64,000 bases of DNA, taken from assembly GCA_921293015.1 (NCBI GenBank), contig OV121084.1, positions 51,371,864 to 51,435,863 on the forward strand, written 5' to 3'. The notes under the pieces are model-generated. The model did no database searches. It saw only the letters and a program-made list of their open reading frames with translations, and was not told where the DNA came from. Source of the stretch: Phorcus lineatus (lineage: Eukaryota > Mollusca > Gastropoda > Trochida > Trochidae). Below are positions 52,201 through 64,000 of this stretch, one piece after another; positions within the stretch are counted from its first letter, which is position 1; every line of letters begins with the position of its first letter. The position numbers and the translations under genes were made by a program.

Positions 52201-53670
52201 TTTCAGCGTCCAAAGCGTAATTAACCGGATCGTTTTTGTGGCTTCCTAAACGCCAGGGTATCTTTACTGAAGGAATGCCAAAACAAACTCAAACGTATCA
52301 AATTCGTGAGCTCTCAGACGCCGCTATCTATAAACACTCCTTGGCCTGGAAATGCCGGAAATTTTCATGTTTTCTGTGTACTTGTCACCTCTATTCTTTA
52401 CATTTGAACATGTTACCAGAGAATGTAATGTGATCACCGGTTGGTATTAGACAACATGCTCCGTATCATTACAACTCATTTACTTTGTGATTTAAATAAA
52501 TATCTTATATGAACAATGTGCTGATTTAGATTTGATACTGATTCTGTCAAAAAACACCTATTCTTGTTCGTGTATTTGTACTCAAATAGCTTATTTGAAA
52601 TTTCTGAAAACTACACATATTTGTAGACATAGGTACTGTGCACCAAAGGATGATAGAATTATGTTTGTAAAATTAACCGTTAAAAAGATATTATGTAAAA
52701 TATGTAAGTGGGGTCTAAATGAAAAAATACGTTATATTCGACAATAGCTTATCTTGGTGAAAATGTTTCCACTGCTGAAGCACTGATTGGAACTCCCTGA
52801 CCTATGCTGTGTGTGGGTGAATCACGATTTAGCTGTGCGAGGGGAAATTTATCTCTGTGAACCAGTGTTTGTTTACAATACGTCTCAAGTGGTAATAGCA
52901 TTTCTGTTAACCAGATATAGATAAAATGGCCAAAGCGAAACAAACGTTATCAGATGACACTATTGTAAGTGATCACGGTTCTCAACAACCTTTGCCAAAC
53001 CATAAAGAGACGTTATCATAAACGCATAAATACACTTTGGCTACTTAACAAGATAAAACAGACATATTAAGTCTTTTAGACTCATTTTAATGAATAAAAA
53101 GTACTCTTGACAAGGATTTATTTCCGGGCATGTTATGATAAGAGAACCAATATCTTCAAAAGAATGTTATGAAAATTAGTGAAAGTTTACAAGTGACATA
53201 TAATTTGAAAATTTGCTTTGAATTTGCTCCATTTATACAACAAAGAAAACATATTGACTTTATAAATTCTGAATCATCAGTTATAACACCTGTTATCTCG
53301 GAATTTAGAGTGAATACCAAAGACATGTCATAAGGAAAAGCTATTGAGATAGTACTTCTGTGTACAATCTAACGTACTCAAGAAGACCAACTAAAGACCT
53401 AATAATTGGAGACTGTAAACTACCACATGCAATATAATGCAAAAACTAGCCAATATGTGATTATATGCTATACCTTTTTCATATGCTATAATGATCATTA
53501 TTATTTGCTATACGTACTAAACATTAAAAGTGAATAAAAATATTCCCGAACAAGCATATTTCTCAACAAAGCCTTTTAATGCTATGCTCTTCATAACATC
53601 ATGTGTATTGTTCCGTCTCTAGATGTATTAAGGTGAAGTCTAAGAAGAATATTGAGGTGGAATAAGAGTC
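51846..53670. other. Intergenic with AT microsatellites
   Basis: Contains (AT)n tracts at 52045-52062 and 52159-52198. The short open frames (60-70 codons) show no motif. It ends at the 3' side of the piggyBac composite gene. Confidence 0.45.
52159..52198. repeat. (AT)n microsatellite
   Basis: About 20 uninterrupted AT dinucleotides. A shorter tract lies at 52045-52062. Confidence 0.95.
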
Positions 53671-56600
53671 TTATCTGTAACTGATTTTTCTCAATTTTCT
53701 GGGTGAACATCTAGTGGGAGTAGCCGATTTGTGTTTTGTTGGAGTAGCCATGTGTATTGTCTGAGTCCCAGTGGTGCATTTCTCCACCTTTGGTTTCACT
53801 TTCCCCTCGTGGAAGGACTGGAAACATTCCCTGAAAGATATCATTATCATTACCAAATAGTATTCAATATCAAATTTTATTATAATTAAGTTATCAAAAA
53901 GATAAACGGCATTATAGTATGATGAAATATCTTCCAACCATTCATTACAGATATATTATATTAGGAATTGAATTTAAAAACAACAATAACTATAAGTATA
54001 CAAACCTGTGCAAATTAACCTTGCACTGTTCACAACCATAAGTTGTCTCTCGGGTGCGTCCAGATCTTGTTTTCACCTTATTGGCAGTGCACTGTCTGCA
54101 AACACGAGGACGTCCACCCATCTGGGTACACACATGCTCCATGGCTCTTTCAGATTCAAGATGAACTCCACTAGTAGTTGCCTGCTGACGTGGCCGGTAC
54201 ACCTTCTGTGTAAATCCTCCAATCAACTGCTTTGCAACCTTGAGCAAAAATTATAACCATTTAATTATGAGCAATAATCATCAATATTATATCATGTGAG
54301 ATATATGTACCATTTAATGAATTCTTATTTTGACTGCATCTGTACCAGGCACAAATGGTAATTAAATATTTATCATTCTTACTTTATCTTCAAATGTTTC
54401 TTTGAAAACATGCATTACGAATATGTCTCTTGATATAAAGTAGCTACTTACCTCTATATGGAATTTTGTGTGTGTAGCCTTTGGATGAGACTCTGCAAAG
54501 GATAAGTATCCATTTACAAGGGCTATGTCAACAGCAAACCAAGTGAAGTAATGCCACCATTTTGTGCTTGATCTCTGGAGAGTATAGTTGCTTCTGAGAT
54601 GGTCGTGTCTATCTACACCTCCCATATACTTGTTGTACTCCTTTATAGATGAAGGACAGTTCAACTGCGTCTCATTCCAGTGGCCTTCTTTATTTCTTAT
54701 GTTCCTGGTGACGGTACTGGCACTTGAACTATAGCATGTTGTCAAGTGACTGACAAGTGACGAATCTTTCCAGACTGATGCTATCATTTTCCCATCACTT
54801 GATTGAAAGGAAATTGATTCCCCTCTCTGCAGACTTCTCACTGGGTCATTCTTTTTTTGGAGCTTCTTTTGAGGTTTCAATTGTGTCGGCCAGCCTTTTC
54901 GGACATGATTAAAGGACCCACAGATGTAAATTCAAACGACCCTCTACAACCTTTTGGGAACTTCCGAATTGTTTTTCAGAACGCAAGTAGACATCAAAAT
55001 CTGACATGTACCCTGTTTCTCCATCAGCTAAAGTATAAATTTTGAAACCTCTTTTGGCAGGTTTATTGGGTGCACCAACGACTCCCCAATGTCGACCATG
55101 GAATTTTACCATTGCTTCATCAATGCTGACATGTTCATGCAGATGGTAATTGTCTCTGCTTTTTTGACGAACATGATCAAGTAACGTCTGCACTTTGAAA
55201 AGTGGATCTTCCTTACGAGCTTGTTTTCTCTTTTCAATATCTTTAATGTTCGCTGGATCTTTCACGGGATCTCTGATATGAAAATACCGTTTGAGTTCCC
55301 GAAATCTGCCTCTTGACATTGTCTGGCTAATAAGGCCATTTTGTAGACTTAAGTCTGAACTCCAGTAATCATCGCATGATGGTAAAACATTGACTCCCAT
55401 GATCATCTGTACTCCAAGGAAGGCTCTTATTTCATCAATTGATACTGGTTTGAACATTGTATCTGTCCATTCAGGCTCTTTCCTCCTTCTCTTTGCCTCA
55501 TATATTGGTACATAGCTATTGGTGGAATCTGACATTTCTTGGAGAATTTCTTTAGGAAAAAACCTGAAAAAATAATCTAGTTCTGTTGCGTCACAGCTTA
55601 AATTTATTGTAGTTCCTGTTGATGGTCCTTCAAATGTTTTCTTTTTTATTGCTCTAAACGGTTTCTTCCATGAAATGCTGCTGACATCAAAAGATTCTTT
55701 AGTAATGCTTTCATCATCTGTCTCGCTATCACCGCTATAATCTAGTTCGATGTCTGAACTTTCAGATTCGGATTGATCTGATGATATCTTTGCCTTTTTA
55801 TTTTCAAAGGTTTCCATGTGTTTGGTCCGTTTCTGGGCTTTTCTCTTATAATCTGGTTCTGGGTGACTTGGCATGCAGATTTCAGTGATATTCAAGGGAT
55901 CTTCAGTTTCCGAACTAATTGGCGTAGAGCTTTGCCGTTTTGAAACAAAAAGAGGTTGATCGTCATCTGTGTCCCATTCAGAATTCAATGCCCTTGCAAC
56001 TTTATTTTTGAGGGGTTCTTCGTCATCGGTATCCCAGGACGAGATGTCTGTTTCCATTGATTCTGATATGTCAATTCCACTTGCAATGTTCAGACTGCAA
56101 GATAGAAGTTTACCAAAGTTATCATCATCAGGTTTTTCATCATTGATATCCGGCTGGTCTGTCACTTGGACTTTGTTTTCCAGTGCCTCAGTTGTTTTCT
56201 CTTTTGTTTCTATCAAGTACAGAGCTGTGGGTCTAGGTTTTGGATCAAGTGTCTTAGTTGCCTTTTTATCTTTCTGTAACAAAGTTGAGATTTCCGTTTT
56301 TTGGTCAGGTGCCTTCAAAGCTATAATTTTTCTATCTTTTTCATCCTTTGGGCCAAGGTTCACAGCTATATGTTTTTTCTTTTTTGAGACGGCTGAGTTT
56401 TCGTACTTGTCTATTGCTTCAGTTTGCTTGTTTTCTTTTCCTGAGATTTCATCCTTTTCGTCTAGTGTCTCAGCTTGCTTGTTATCCTTTTCTGAGAGAC
56501 CTGATATTTCATCCTTCTGATCTAGTGTCTCAGCTTGCTTTTTATCCTTTTCTGAGAGACCTGAGATTTCATCCTTCTGGTCTAGAGTCTCAGCTTGCTT

Positions 56601-58434
56601 GTTATCCTCTTCTGAGAGACCTGAAACTTCAGCCTTTATGTCTTGTGTCTCAGTTTGATTGTTATCCTCTTCTGAGAGACCTGAGAGAACATCCTGGTCC
56701 AGTGTCCCAGCTTGCTTGTTATCCTCTTCTGAGAGACCTGAGATTTCATCCTTCTGGGCTAGAGTCTCAGCTTGCTTGTTATCCTCTTCTGAGAGACCTG
56801 AGACTTCAGCCTTTATGTCTTGTGTCTCAGTTTGCTTGTTATCCTCTTCTGAGAGACCTGAGAGAACATCCTGGTCCAGTGTCCCAGCTTCCTTGTTATC
56901 CTCTTCTGAGATTTCATCCTTATGGTCTAGTGTCTCAGCTTGATTGATATCTTCTTCTGAGATTTCATCCTTCTGAGCTTGTGTATCAGTTTGCTTGTTA
57001 TCCTTTTCTGAGAGACCTGAGAGAACATCCTGGTCCAGTGTCTCAGCTTGCTTGTTATCCTCTTCTGAGAGACCTGAGACTTCATCCTTCTTGTCTTGTG
57101 ACTCAGATTGCTTGTTATCCTCTTCTGAGAGACCTGAGACTTCATCCTTCTTGTTTAGTCCTGCAGTCGTCAGGTTTGCCTTATTTGACTGAGTAGGGAC
57201 TTTACTGCCAGGTTGAGATAACACTTCACTTTTTTTGTCAGCTAATTGTAAAATTGCCATTGCAAGAAGTGCATCATCTCCATCATCAAACGCGTCCTCG
57301 TCTGCCTTTTGTCTCCAAGTTAATGGCACAAAGTGGTTTGGTGTAAAAGCAAAACCAGGTGAATTGTCAAGGTTTCCATCACGTGTCCACATTATATAGA
57401 TATCTTGATATCGGGCTCCTGTAAATGGTGTTATTCTTGTATGGAGGAAAGGACGTATCCCTGCATTAGTTTGGGGGTAAATACTAATGATATTTCTTTG
57501 AAGAATGTTTGCCAAAGGTAAGAAATGAAGTAGAGAACACCATGTTCTTGGTTAACATGTTTGTTTTGCTTCGTATATGATAGCTTTTTTCAATCCATGT
57601 TTTACTCTGACATTTTCCCCTTCATCCGAAAACAGGAGTGAAATATATGGTGAGGGTTTCTCAGATTTGAAGATTTTTGAATGATTGGCATATTTTTCAG
57701 AATTTGTGAATAACTCTGCTGCAGTCAAAAGCCGCAAAGTGTGTGCCATACAGTCTGATCCTGAAATAAATACAAAATGGACCATAGTTATTTATATGTC
57801 ATAATTGTTAGTGATTACAGTCCATTTCTGTAGAAAATGATTAGATATTTACAAGAGATGTTAAGGTATCCATCTAGTATGTGACAGATCAAAAGAATGA
57901 GTGACATACACATATTGGAATGAATATTTCATAAAATAGAGTACCAAGGAAATGTCCAGCTGTCCACAAACTTAATAATATCATGAGGACAAATCTGTTT
58001 CATCGCACATGTTTCTACACATATATGTTATGTGAATGACATACAAGGTGTTGCTATTCTTAAATGTGCAATTTGGTAAACGTTTCCGAAAAGGAATAAT
58101 CAGGAATAAATTAAACAGATACTTTAAATAACATTCAACATATTCTTCATATGCTCATATTGTAATTGTAAATTTGCTAAAATGTGAAACAATCCTTACC
58201 TTTAAGGAAAATAGAAACCGAATTGAATAAACAATTCCCGTCTCCCTTTGATCTCAAAGGGGTTAAAGTCTCATTTTGTCGTTTCGGAACATCATCTGGC
58301 AATAATGCCAGAGATAGCGTGTCCACATTCCCACACAATGAATCTCCTTGTAACCGGACACTTGAAACCAAAGAATCAAACACCTTGACCACTTCCACTT
58401 TGTTGTTATCCCGTATAAGCTGTTGTAATTCCAT
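53671..58434 (-). pseudogene. OTU-protease / acidic-repeat / piggyBac transposase composite gene, with one stop and one deletion
   Basis: Exons on the minus strand: 58200-58434, 54452-57760, 54006-54238, 53671-53830, joined by GT/AG introns with matching phases. Exon 1 starts MELQQLIRDNN and carries the OTU catalytic loop SKGDGNCLFNSVSIF. Exon 2 continues the OTU fold to PNHFVPLTW, which offers the catalytic His, but a TAA at 57552-57554 interrupts the reading frame. Then come an acidic tandem-repeat linker and a piggyBac transposase: YFFRFFPKEI, HVSIDEAMVKFHGRHW (first catalytic Asp) and GFKIYTLADGETGYM. Near 54881-54915 about 50 residues, including the second catalytic Asp segment, are gone and the frame shifts. 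It then resumes VRKGWPTQLKPQKKL, YNKYMGGVDRHDHLR (third Asp), and RPRVCRQC...CEQCKVNLHRECFQSFHE, the C-terminal cysteine-rich DNA-end-binding domain. The OTU and transposase parts share one 868-codon open stretch. The damage makes an active transposase unlikely. Confidence 0.8.
56400..57160 (-). repeat. Coding minisatellite of ~60 bp units in the composite gene
   Basis: About 13 units of 17-20 residues with consensus (Q/K)KDEISGLSEEDNKQAETLD. Three unit types (QDVLSGL..., IKAEVSGL... and QKDEISGL...) recur in that order, so there is a higher-order period of about 175 bp. The repeats keep all frames open, which is why long false frames appear on the plus strand here. Confidence 0.9.
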
Positions 58435-59152
58435 GAGGCTGTAAAATTACAATACCTTATGAATAGTCATTTCGACTTGCATTGTATTTATTGATTTAAT
58501 ATCATTTAAATGTGTACTCGAATTGAACATTATGCAATATCATTAATAATTCGATCGGATGTTTAATATATGATTTGTAATATTTGAAATCTTTATGCAC
58601 TCACCTAAATTAAAAAATCGTGTCTATCCATCGTAGCACTGCCGGACTAAAAGAGCCACAGGAAAACTAAACGTAAACAATCTCGATTGGGAGAAATCCA
58701 GGCCAGAAAATGTACGGTATGGCCTCAATGACCACAGATGCCAGATCGTAATGTTTCTTATCTTTCTAGTGTAAATGGTTACACTCTTTATTATAAGCCC
58801 CAATCTGTATACATTCAGGCTGTCACGATTCCCTAGAAATGCTCTTCCTGTTTATCCGTTTTCTGATGGTTATCTTTGAGAAAATCTGTAGAAACGCAAA
58901 AACAGGATGATCTACAGATATGTGTGTGAATGGATGGCCAAAGCGTAATTGGTTCTTAACATTATCATTGAAATGGATACAGATAACCCGCATGATTACG
59001 GATCAGCGAAATAGGTAGCCATATTTTCTATACGTTAAAAACTGGATTAGCAAAGCAAAAGCAAAATGATACCGGCGTCTGAGAAGGCGAAAATTTGATA
59101 CGTTTAAGAGAGGATTGGCATTTCAACAGTAAAACAGTACCGACAGTCGAAA

Positions 59153-59153
<1 letters not shown>
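58435..59153. other. Upstream of the composite gene, no gene recognised
   Basis: Should hold the 5' end or promoter of the OTU-piggyBac gene. I found no TTAA-flanked inverted end that I could pair with one on the 53.6 kb side. Confidence 0.4.

Positions 59154-59185
<32 letters not shown>
59154..59185. repeat. (AT)n microsatellite, left
   Basis: Uninterrupted AT dinucleotides just left of the palindrome. Confidence 0.95.
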
Positions 59186-59188
<3 letters not shown>

Positions 59189-59216
59189 GAAAAATTCACA
59201 AACACTACTCTCAGGT

Positions 59217-59330
59217 ATATATAGATAAAATAATGTTATTGTAGAATCAGGTACATATTCACATTCACATTCACATAGCAAATGTGAATGTGAATATGTA
59301 CCTGATTCTACAATAACATTATTTTATCTA

Positions 59331-59338
<8 letters not shown>
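59217..59338. repeat. Near-perfect 122 bp palindrome
   Basis: The left arm (59217-59271) and right arm (59281-59338) are exact reverse complements apart from a 4 bp gata insertion. The loop is only 9 bp (cacatagca). Core: ataatgttattgtagaatca with its complement. It is bordered by (AT)n on both sides. Confidence 0.9.

Positions 59339-59383
<45 letters not shown>
59331..59383. repeat. (AT)n microsatellite, right
   Basis: About 25 AT dinucleotides continuing directly out of the right palindrome arm. Confidence 0.95.
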
Positions 59384-59385
<2 letters not shown>

Positions 59386-59654
59386 GATTGTGTTCTATCA
59401 TATTCACATGAACGAAACTTATCATCGTGATTAAAACAAGTATCAACCCGTTCATAACAATTTCACAAATGTCCTAGTCATTCATGAATCAACGGGTAGG
59501 CCACAATAAAAGTGTGCCACACACGTTTCCATAATTCACGATCCTAGAATCCTATCCTACCCAAGTAGGAGTATATGAGATTTTCGGCATTTTAGACGTG
59601 TATTTATATATGAAGGGGAAAAACCATCATAAAGTACTAGAGAAAACAGTTAAA

Positions 59655-59706
59655 CTTGAACCCATTATACCTTGATCCGAAGCCGAGCGCACTAACCACT
59701 GCTCTT
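59655..59706 (-). mobile_element. SINE head fragment
   Basis: On the minus strand, gcagtggttagtgcgctcgg (A box) is followed by gggttcaagtt (B box) at tRNA-like spacing. The body and tail of the SINE are not present. The head resembles those at 30630-30946 and 45929-46165. Confidence 0.5.
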
Positions 59707-62700
59707 TGTTTAGCTAAACATAACTTGGCCCATTCTATTAAAGATTCTTGCGTTAATTAAAACAAATTTTAATGCAATTATCAATATATCTTATTCTCTT
59801 CGTAATATCCAATCATTTAAAACGTGCTACATTGCCACTCTTGAACTTTCTGTTTGATAAGAACATTGAAATTATTGCTCTGCTGTTATTGTAGTCCATT
59901 GCTACGGTTGTTGGATGTGGCCACTTAGCATCGTATCAATTTACCGCCAGCCATTGTTACAGAAATGCCAATAGATGTGAAGCTTAAAAAATGCACGGCG
60001 CTCGTACATTGTAGCATAGCCGAGTATTCATATCGATCATTGTCTCATGACTTTAGATAAGCACAAGGAGGTTTTCACACATGGTCTCTGCACTGTCATC
60101 TGTATACCTGCAATATGACGATGGATATTACCAGATTGCTGTTTTCTATCGTAGCACCAGTCGTTGGATCGTGGCATATCAATTTACGTATGTATGTTTT
60201 GTTTGCTTACAAATGTCTTTGCTTGATCAACAACTGTCGTGCATTTCACATATTTTAGTTAAGCTGGACGATATTCGTCCACATATGAATTATTGTTTAC
60301 ACGAAGTATTCTCTCTGTTAGTGGACGTCCTTTGTTAAAATTGCAATCATTAGTAATCTGCAATTTTGTTTATCTCTCGTTGTGTAACGATTAACGTCAT
60401 GTGTGTGAAGTGTTGATTACGGCCGATATTAGGAATATATTTTTACCTCGATTCTTTGTTTAAAACACTACTGAAACCTGCATTTTATTACTGTTTGCAA
60501 GAAGTAATTTTCTTTAAGAATAAAATTTGGTTATTTGAGATTAATAATTTGATGAATATAAATCAAGCAAAAAATTTACAACGACGTGTTTATATGTACA
60601 TTCACATACATGTATTTTCATTTCAGAAATTGGCCATTTAATATTGATTGTTGTTATATTGAAACATCAATCACATCGATATATCGTTTCGAGTCCTGAC
60701 AAATGTTTAAAATGTTTACTCAATAAGGGGTGAATATTGCAAAAGGATTAATGTATTCTAATGCGGTACGTATTTGCGATCATGAATAACGATATTAATA
60801 TCTCATATATTCCCTTATAAAACATGTGTCGTTAGTGATTTGGACTTTTGGTAATCGATCATTTAACAGGTAGACTAAACACTATTGAACAGCAATACAT
60901 TTATTCATTTTTAAATGTCATTATCAATACAACAAAGAGAGACTTAGTGTGATTATAATCATCTTAAAACAGATGGCCAATTTCCATGAATTCTATCCGA
61001 TTTGCAACTGTTTGTATTGCACGGTTTGAAAACCAAATGTAATCACCGTACATTATATTAGGTATCAAGATTGGTTTGCTTAACTCATCAACTTTATTAA
61101 AAGATGATACTGTGTTATCCCATACTCTTATCAAAGTGATAACATTACAATGAAGCCTTATTCATAGCTAGGACTTGTTGAATGCTCTTTATGTATTGAC
61201 TGCTTCTATTGAAGTAAATATATTGCCAACCGTTTTCACTGTCATGCTGATATGATTTATAATATAATCAACTCATAACTTAACTTGAACATTACATTGT
61301 CATCTGTCCTGTGGGAAGTCTTGTTTTGTTAAAACTTTGAACTTTTATAGTTAGTTAATTATAATGTTGAAATTGATAGTATATTCCGTTGTTGTCAAAA
61401 TTCTTAACCAAGATTAATCAATCAAGTTTGACATACCTTGCAGTTATGTAGGTTTAACATATTCATAGAAGAATGGTGTAATTTATAGTCATATCAATAT
61501 GTAAACACTTGGATTGTTTGATTTAGGTTAGATTGAGTTTCTTGTGAGGACCAATCACATTTAAGTCTTACAAAATCATTATGACTCTTCATGCTTGGAT
61601 TGTTTATAATATCATGCTTATATGATTTAAAATGTGCTTTTATTGTCGAAACAATTGTCTATAACAGCGACTCAAAGAAAACATTCGACAACCAACGATG
61701 ATAAGAAAATTATGTTTGTACTCCACTTTATGTTTGTAAAAGAAGACCATGTGGTGTCAGTAATGATCAATAAATGTTCTCATCGTCGTTCAACTGAGGC
61801 AGCTAAGTAATAAAATCTTGAGGTAACCTAATTAGCGAAGGAGTTCAAGACATTTTTCCTCTTTGATGTGAGGATGAAATGTTAATGCATCTTAAAATAT
61901 AGCAAGACATAGTTTCCTCCTCAACAGTTATGATATACGGCACGACTTGCATATAAAATGTACTTCATTGATTAAAGTGCCAGATGTCAGTGACTGCTGC
62001 AAAAACGTTCCCCGAAGGCGCCATTTGATAAAAATGATGTTTATGTTTCCGTTTTCAGTTGTTCAAATGCCATCGTATCTGTGTTTCTAGTTACCAAGAG
62101 AGAACTGTATTTCAAAGTACATACACATACAGTTTCATACATAATTAACTCTTTCTCAGTGTCATCTTTCAGGTATGTTTTTTTATCACAACATAATTGA
62201 TAACCTGAGCAGCTAAGCACACGTTAGTTCTTCAACATACAGTATGTTATTTAGATCAAATTCTTGAACACCTTTAACCAATTTATTTGAACACTTTTGT
62301 TGCTTAAGTTATCAAAAGAACAATTGTAAATGTAAAACGAACAGTAGAAAGGTTAACTACATCCAACAGATTGAGGGGAATTCAGATGTGGTATTCATGT
62401 AAGGGGCAAATATCATATACGTGTGTTTTGCAAGTGAGTAAACTTTATATGTGACAACAGATGTGGGCGGTTCATGTGCTATTCGACTGAAGAAGGGGGA
62501 AATGAACGTTGAAATATTCAATAGGAAAGATATCCCTAAAATGACTTCAGCTTTTAACATGATTGTATTATTTATATAGTAAAAAACAATTTCTTATATG
62601 CACTATTACATTTATTTCTAAAGGGGAATTGTTTATGATATATATAATCATAATCATGCACTTATTCTTGTCTAAATGCCACAATCAAGATTCTACAGCA

Positions 62701-64000
62701 AATCCAGGTACCTTCGGTCGTTTATCGAACCATTCAGATCATTCTTACACTACTCGTTCTTGGCTTTTCCAGATGATACCTCAATTATGCTTATTAGATG
62801 AATTCTTGACTTTTACCCTATGCAACAAAACACAAGGCCAGGTGTTTAGGATGACAGTGTTAGATCTTAAGAGTTCTGTTTGTCTTAACGTTTAACGTTT
62901 TTATTGGGCTACATGTACGATTTGTTTCATCATAACTGTTCTGAAGAAGATGCAAGTGACAAATACTCTATGACATGGTATGGTAATGCAACCGTATTTG
63001 CCAATGATGTTACAGTATGATTTCATTTTCATTCGTAACGTACGCTAGTGTTTTCATTGAATGTGTTCCTTTGTTTTTCGTCTTATTTTGGTTCTCGTAT
63101 ATATTTTCTAAACTTCTTATTCTTTTGTTTTTATAATGTGTCCTCTTCTGTTCCTGTTTTGAGGATTTTATGCAATTTTGAATAAGATTATTTCCCCAGA
63201 TCCATTGATGTTTTCTTCAAAGGAGACACAGGACTCCGCATTAAGAATGGATTGTAATGGACACTGTATAGGCCTGAGTGTCGTCGTTACAGTTTATGTT
63301 ATATTCATTTAGCAACTTCAACATCAATGACACATTACCTCAAAGCAATGCGGAAACCAAGCAACGGGGTGCTTTGGCGTGTTGTCGTGAACCAAGCCAC
63401 TGATTCATCTACCTCAACGACGTCTAGTGCTCATATATTGATCTCACAAACGTTTTCTTGAATCTTTAGCGTCAAGATTCTCCATCCACACGCAAACTGT
63501 TTGTTTTAAACAAACTTCTTTTACAAACGATTATCAATCTCGATAGAAATTGTCTCAGATAGATTTTCTTTTCTTGAAAGATCCAACCAGTTAAATACAA
63601 TGGTAATCGTTTGTGTGGCTTGAATAGTTGAGATGTGTTATGAAACTATGCCTTGTTTTAATCTTAATTTCTTAAAGTTGTTGCTTTTGTTGTATCATCT
63701 TTTTATTGACAATACGGGATACGTTAATAGGGCTAGACAATATACTTTTTGTATAATGTTATTGTTCGTAGGGAATTATAGAAGACACGTACGGACACCA
63801 CGAAAGTTATAAACAACTTATGACGTCAATTAGTTTTATCGCTAGCCTGAATAAGGTTTAACTTCAATTACACATTAGGTCCATCACAATATGGCGTTTC
63901 TCTCTAGCTTTACATTTATATTGACTTGATGGCCATGGCTTTCTTAGATAATCGATGATATTCACATGATGACTTCCAAACTATAAAACGCCCCAAGAAA
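59707..64000. other. Intergenic, no gene recognised
   Basis: AT-rich with short frames only. The longest, 110 codons at 62563-62895 on the plus strand, has no motif and no exon-like context. It is likely intergenic or a long intron of a gene beyond the right edge. Confidence 0.45.

Noticed and set aside
56348..56947. 199-codon plus-strand open frame and its overlapping neighbours (55969-57196)
   Set aside because: They are antisense shadows of the coding tandem repeat on the minus strand. The repeat unit lacks stops in several frames.
1..64000. CRISPR array, operon, ribosome-binding sites or prophage
   Set aside because: The window is clearly eukaryotic, with spliced genes and SINEs. No regularly spaced repeat-spacer array is present.

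Overview
This is a 64 kb piece of an animal nuclear genome. It is AT-rich and intron-rich, with GT-AG introns, tRNA-derived SINEs, degenerate LINEs, Tc1/mariner and hAT/piggyBac-type DNA elements, and metazoan nuclear genes for mitochondrial translation. The gene set and repeat style suggest a lophotrochozoan, most likely a mollusc. That is an inference, because no single sequence here proves the taxon. All protein-coding genes I can support lie on the minus strand.

Layout from low to high coordinates. (1) 1-13.4 kb: the first nine coding exons of mitochondrial ribosomal protein S5 (MRPS5), starting at 13387 and running off the left edge. Its introns hold two related mobile-element copies, a hAT-like element, a tRNA-derived SINE between perfect 145 bp direct repeats, and an array of degenerate TGACCTTGACC-type repeats. 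(2) 13.6-26.6 kb: an eleven-exon divergent ionotropic glutamate receptor (672 aa as modelled). It has a signal peptide, a short N-terminal domain, a ligand-binding core, three membrane segments and a pore loop, but has lost several glutamate-contact residues. (3) 31.3-39.0 kb: a complete nine-exon GFM2 gene (mitochondrial elongation factor G2, 759 aa). (4) 40.6-43.6 kb: a three-exon DUF288/STELLO-like predicted type II membrane protein (667 aa). (5) 45-52 kb: retroelement and transposon debris: a LINE 3' fragment, a SINE, a broken Tc1/mariner copy, a hairpin element and a 5'-truncated, frameshifted non-LTR retrotransposon. (6) 53.7-58.4 kb: a composite gene or element in which an OTU-type cysteine-protease domain, an acidic tandem-repeat linker and a piggyBac transposase with an intron-split cysteine-rich tail share one reading path. 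It is damaged by one in-frame stop and one deletion. (7) 58.5-64 kb: no gene seen, with AT microsatellites around a long near-perfect palindrome.

MRPS5 and GFM2 both serve mitochondrial translation (small-subunit protein; ribosome-recycling GTPase), but nothing shows that they are co-regulated. The strongest candidate for something undescribed is the OTU-acidic repeat-piggyBac fusion. The second is the glutamate-receptor paralogue with a re-modelled ligand pocket and pore. Exon coordinates were derived by hand from splice motifs, reading phase and family conservation. They have not been checked against transcripts.
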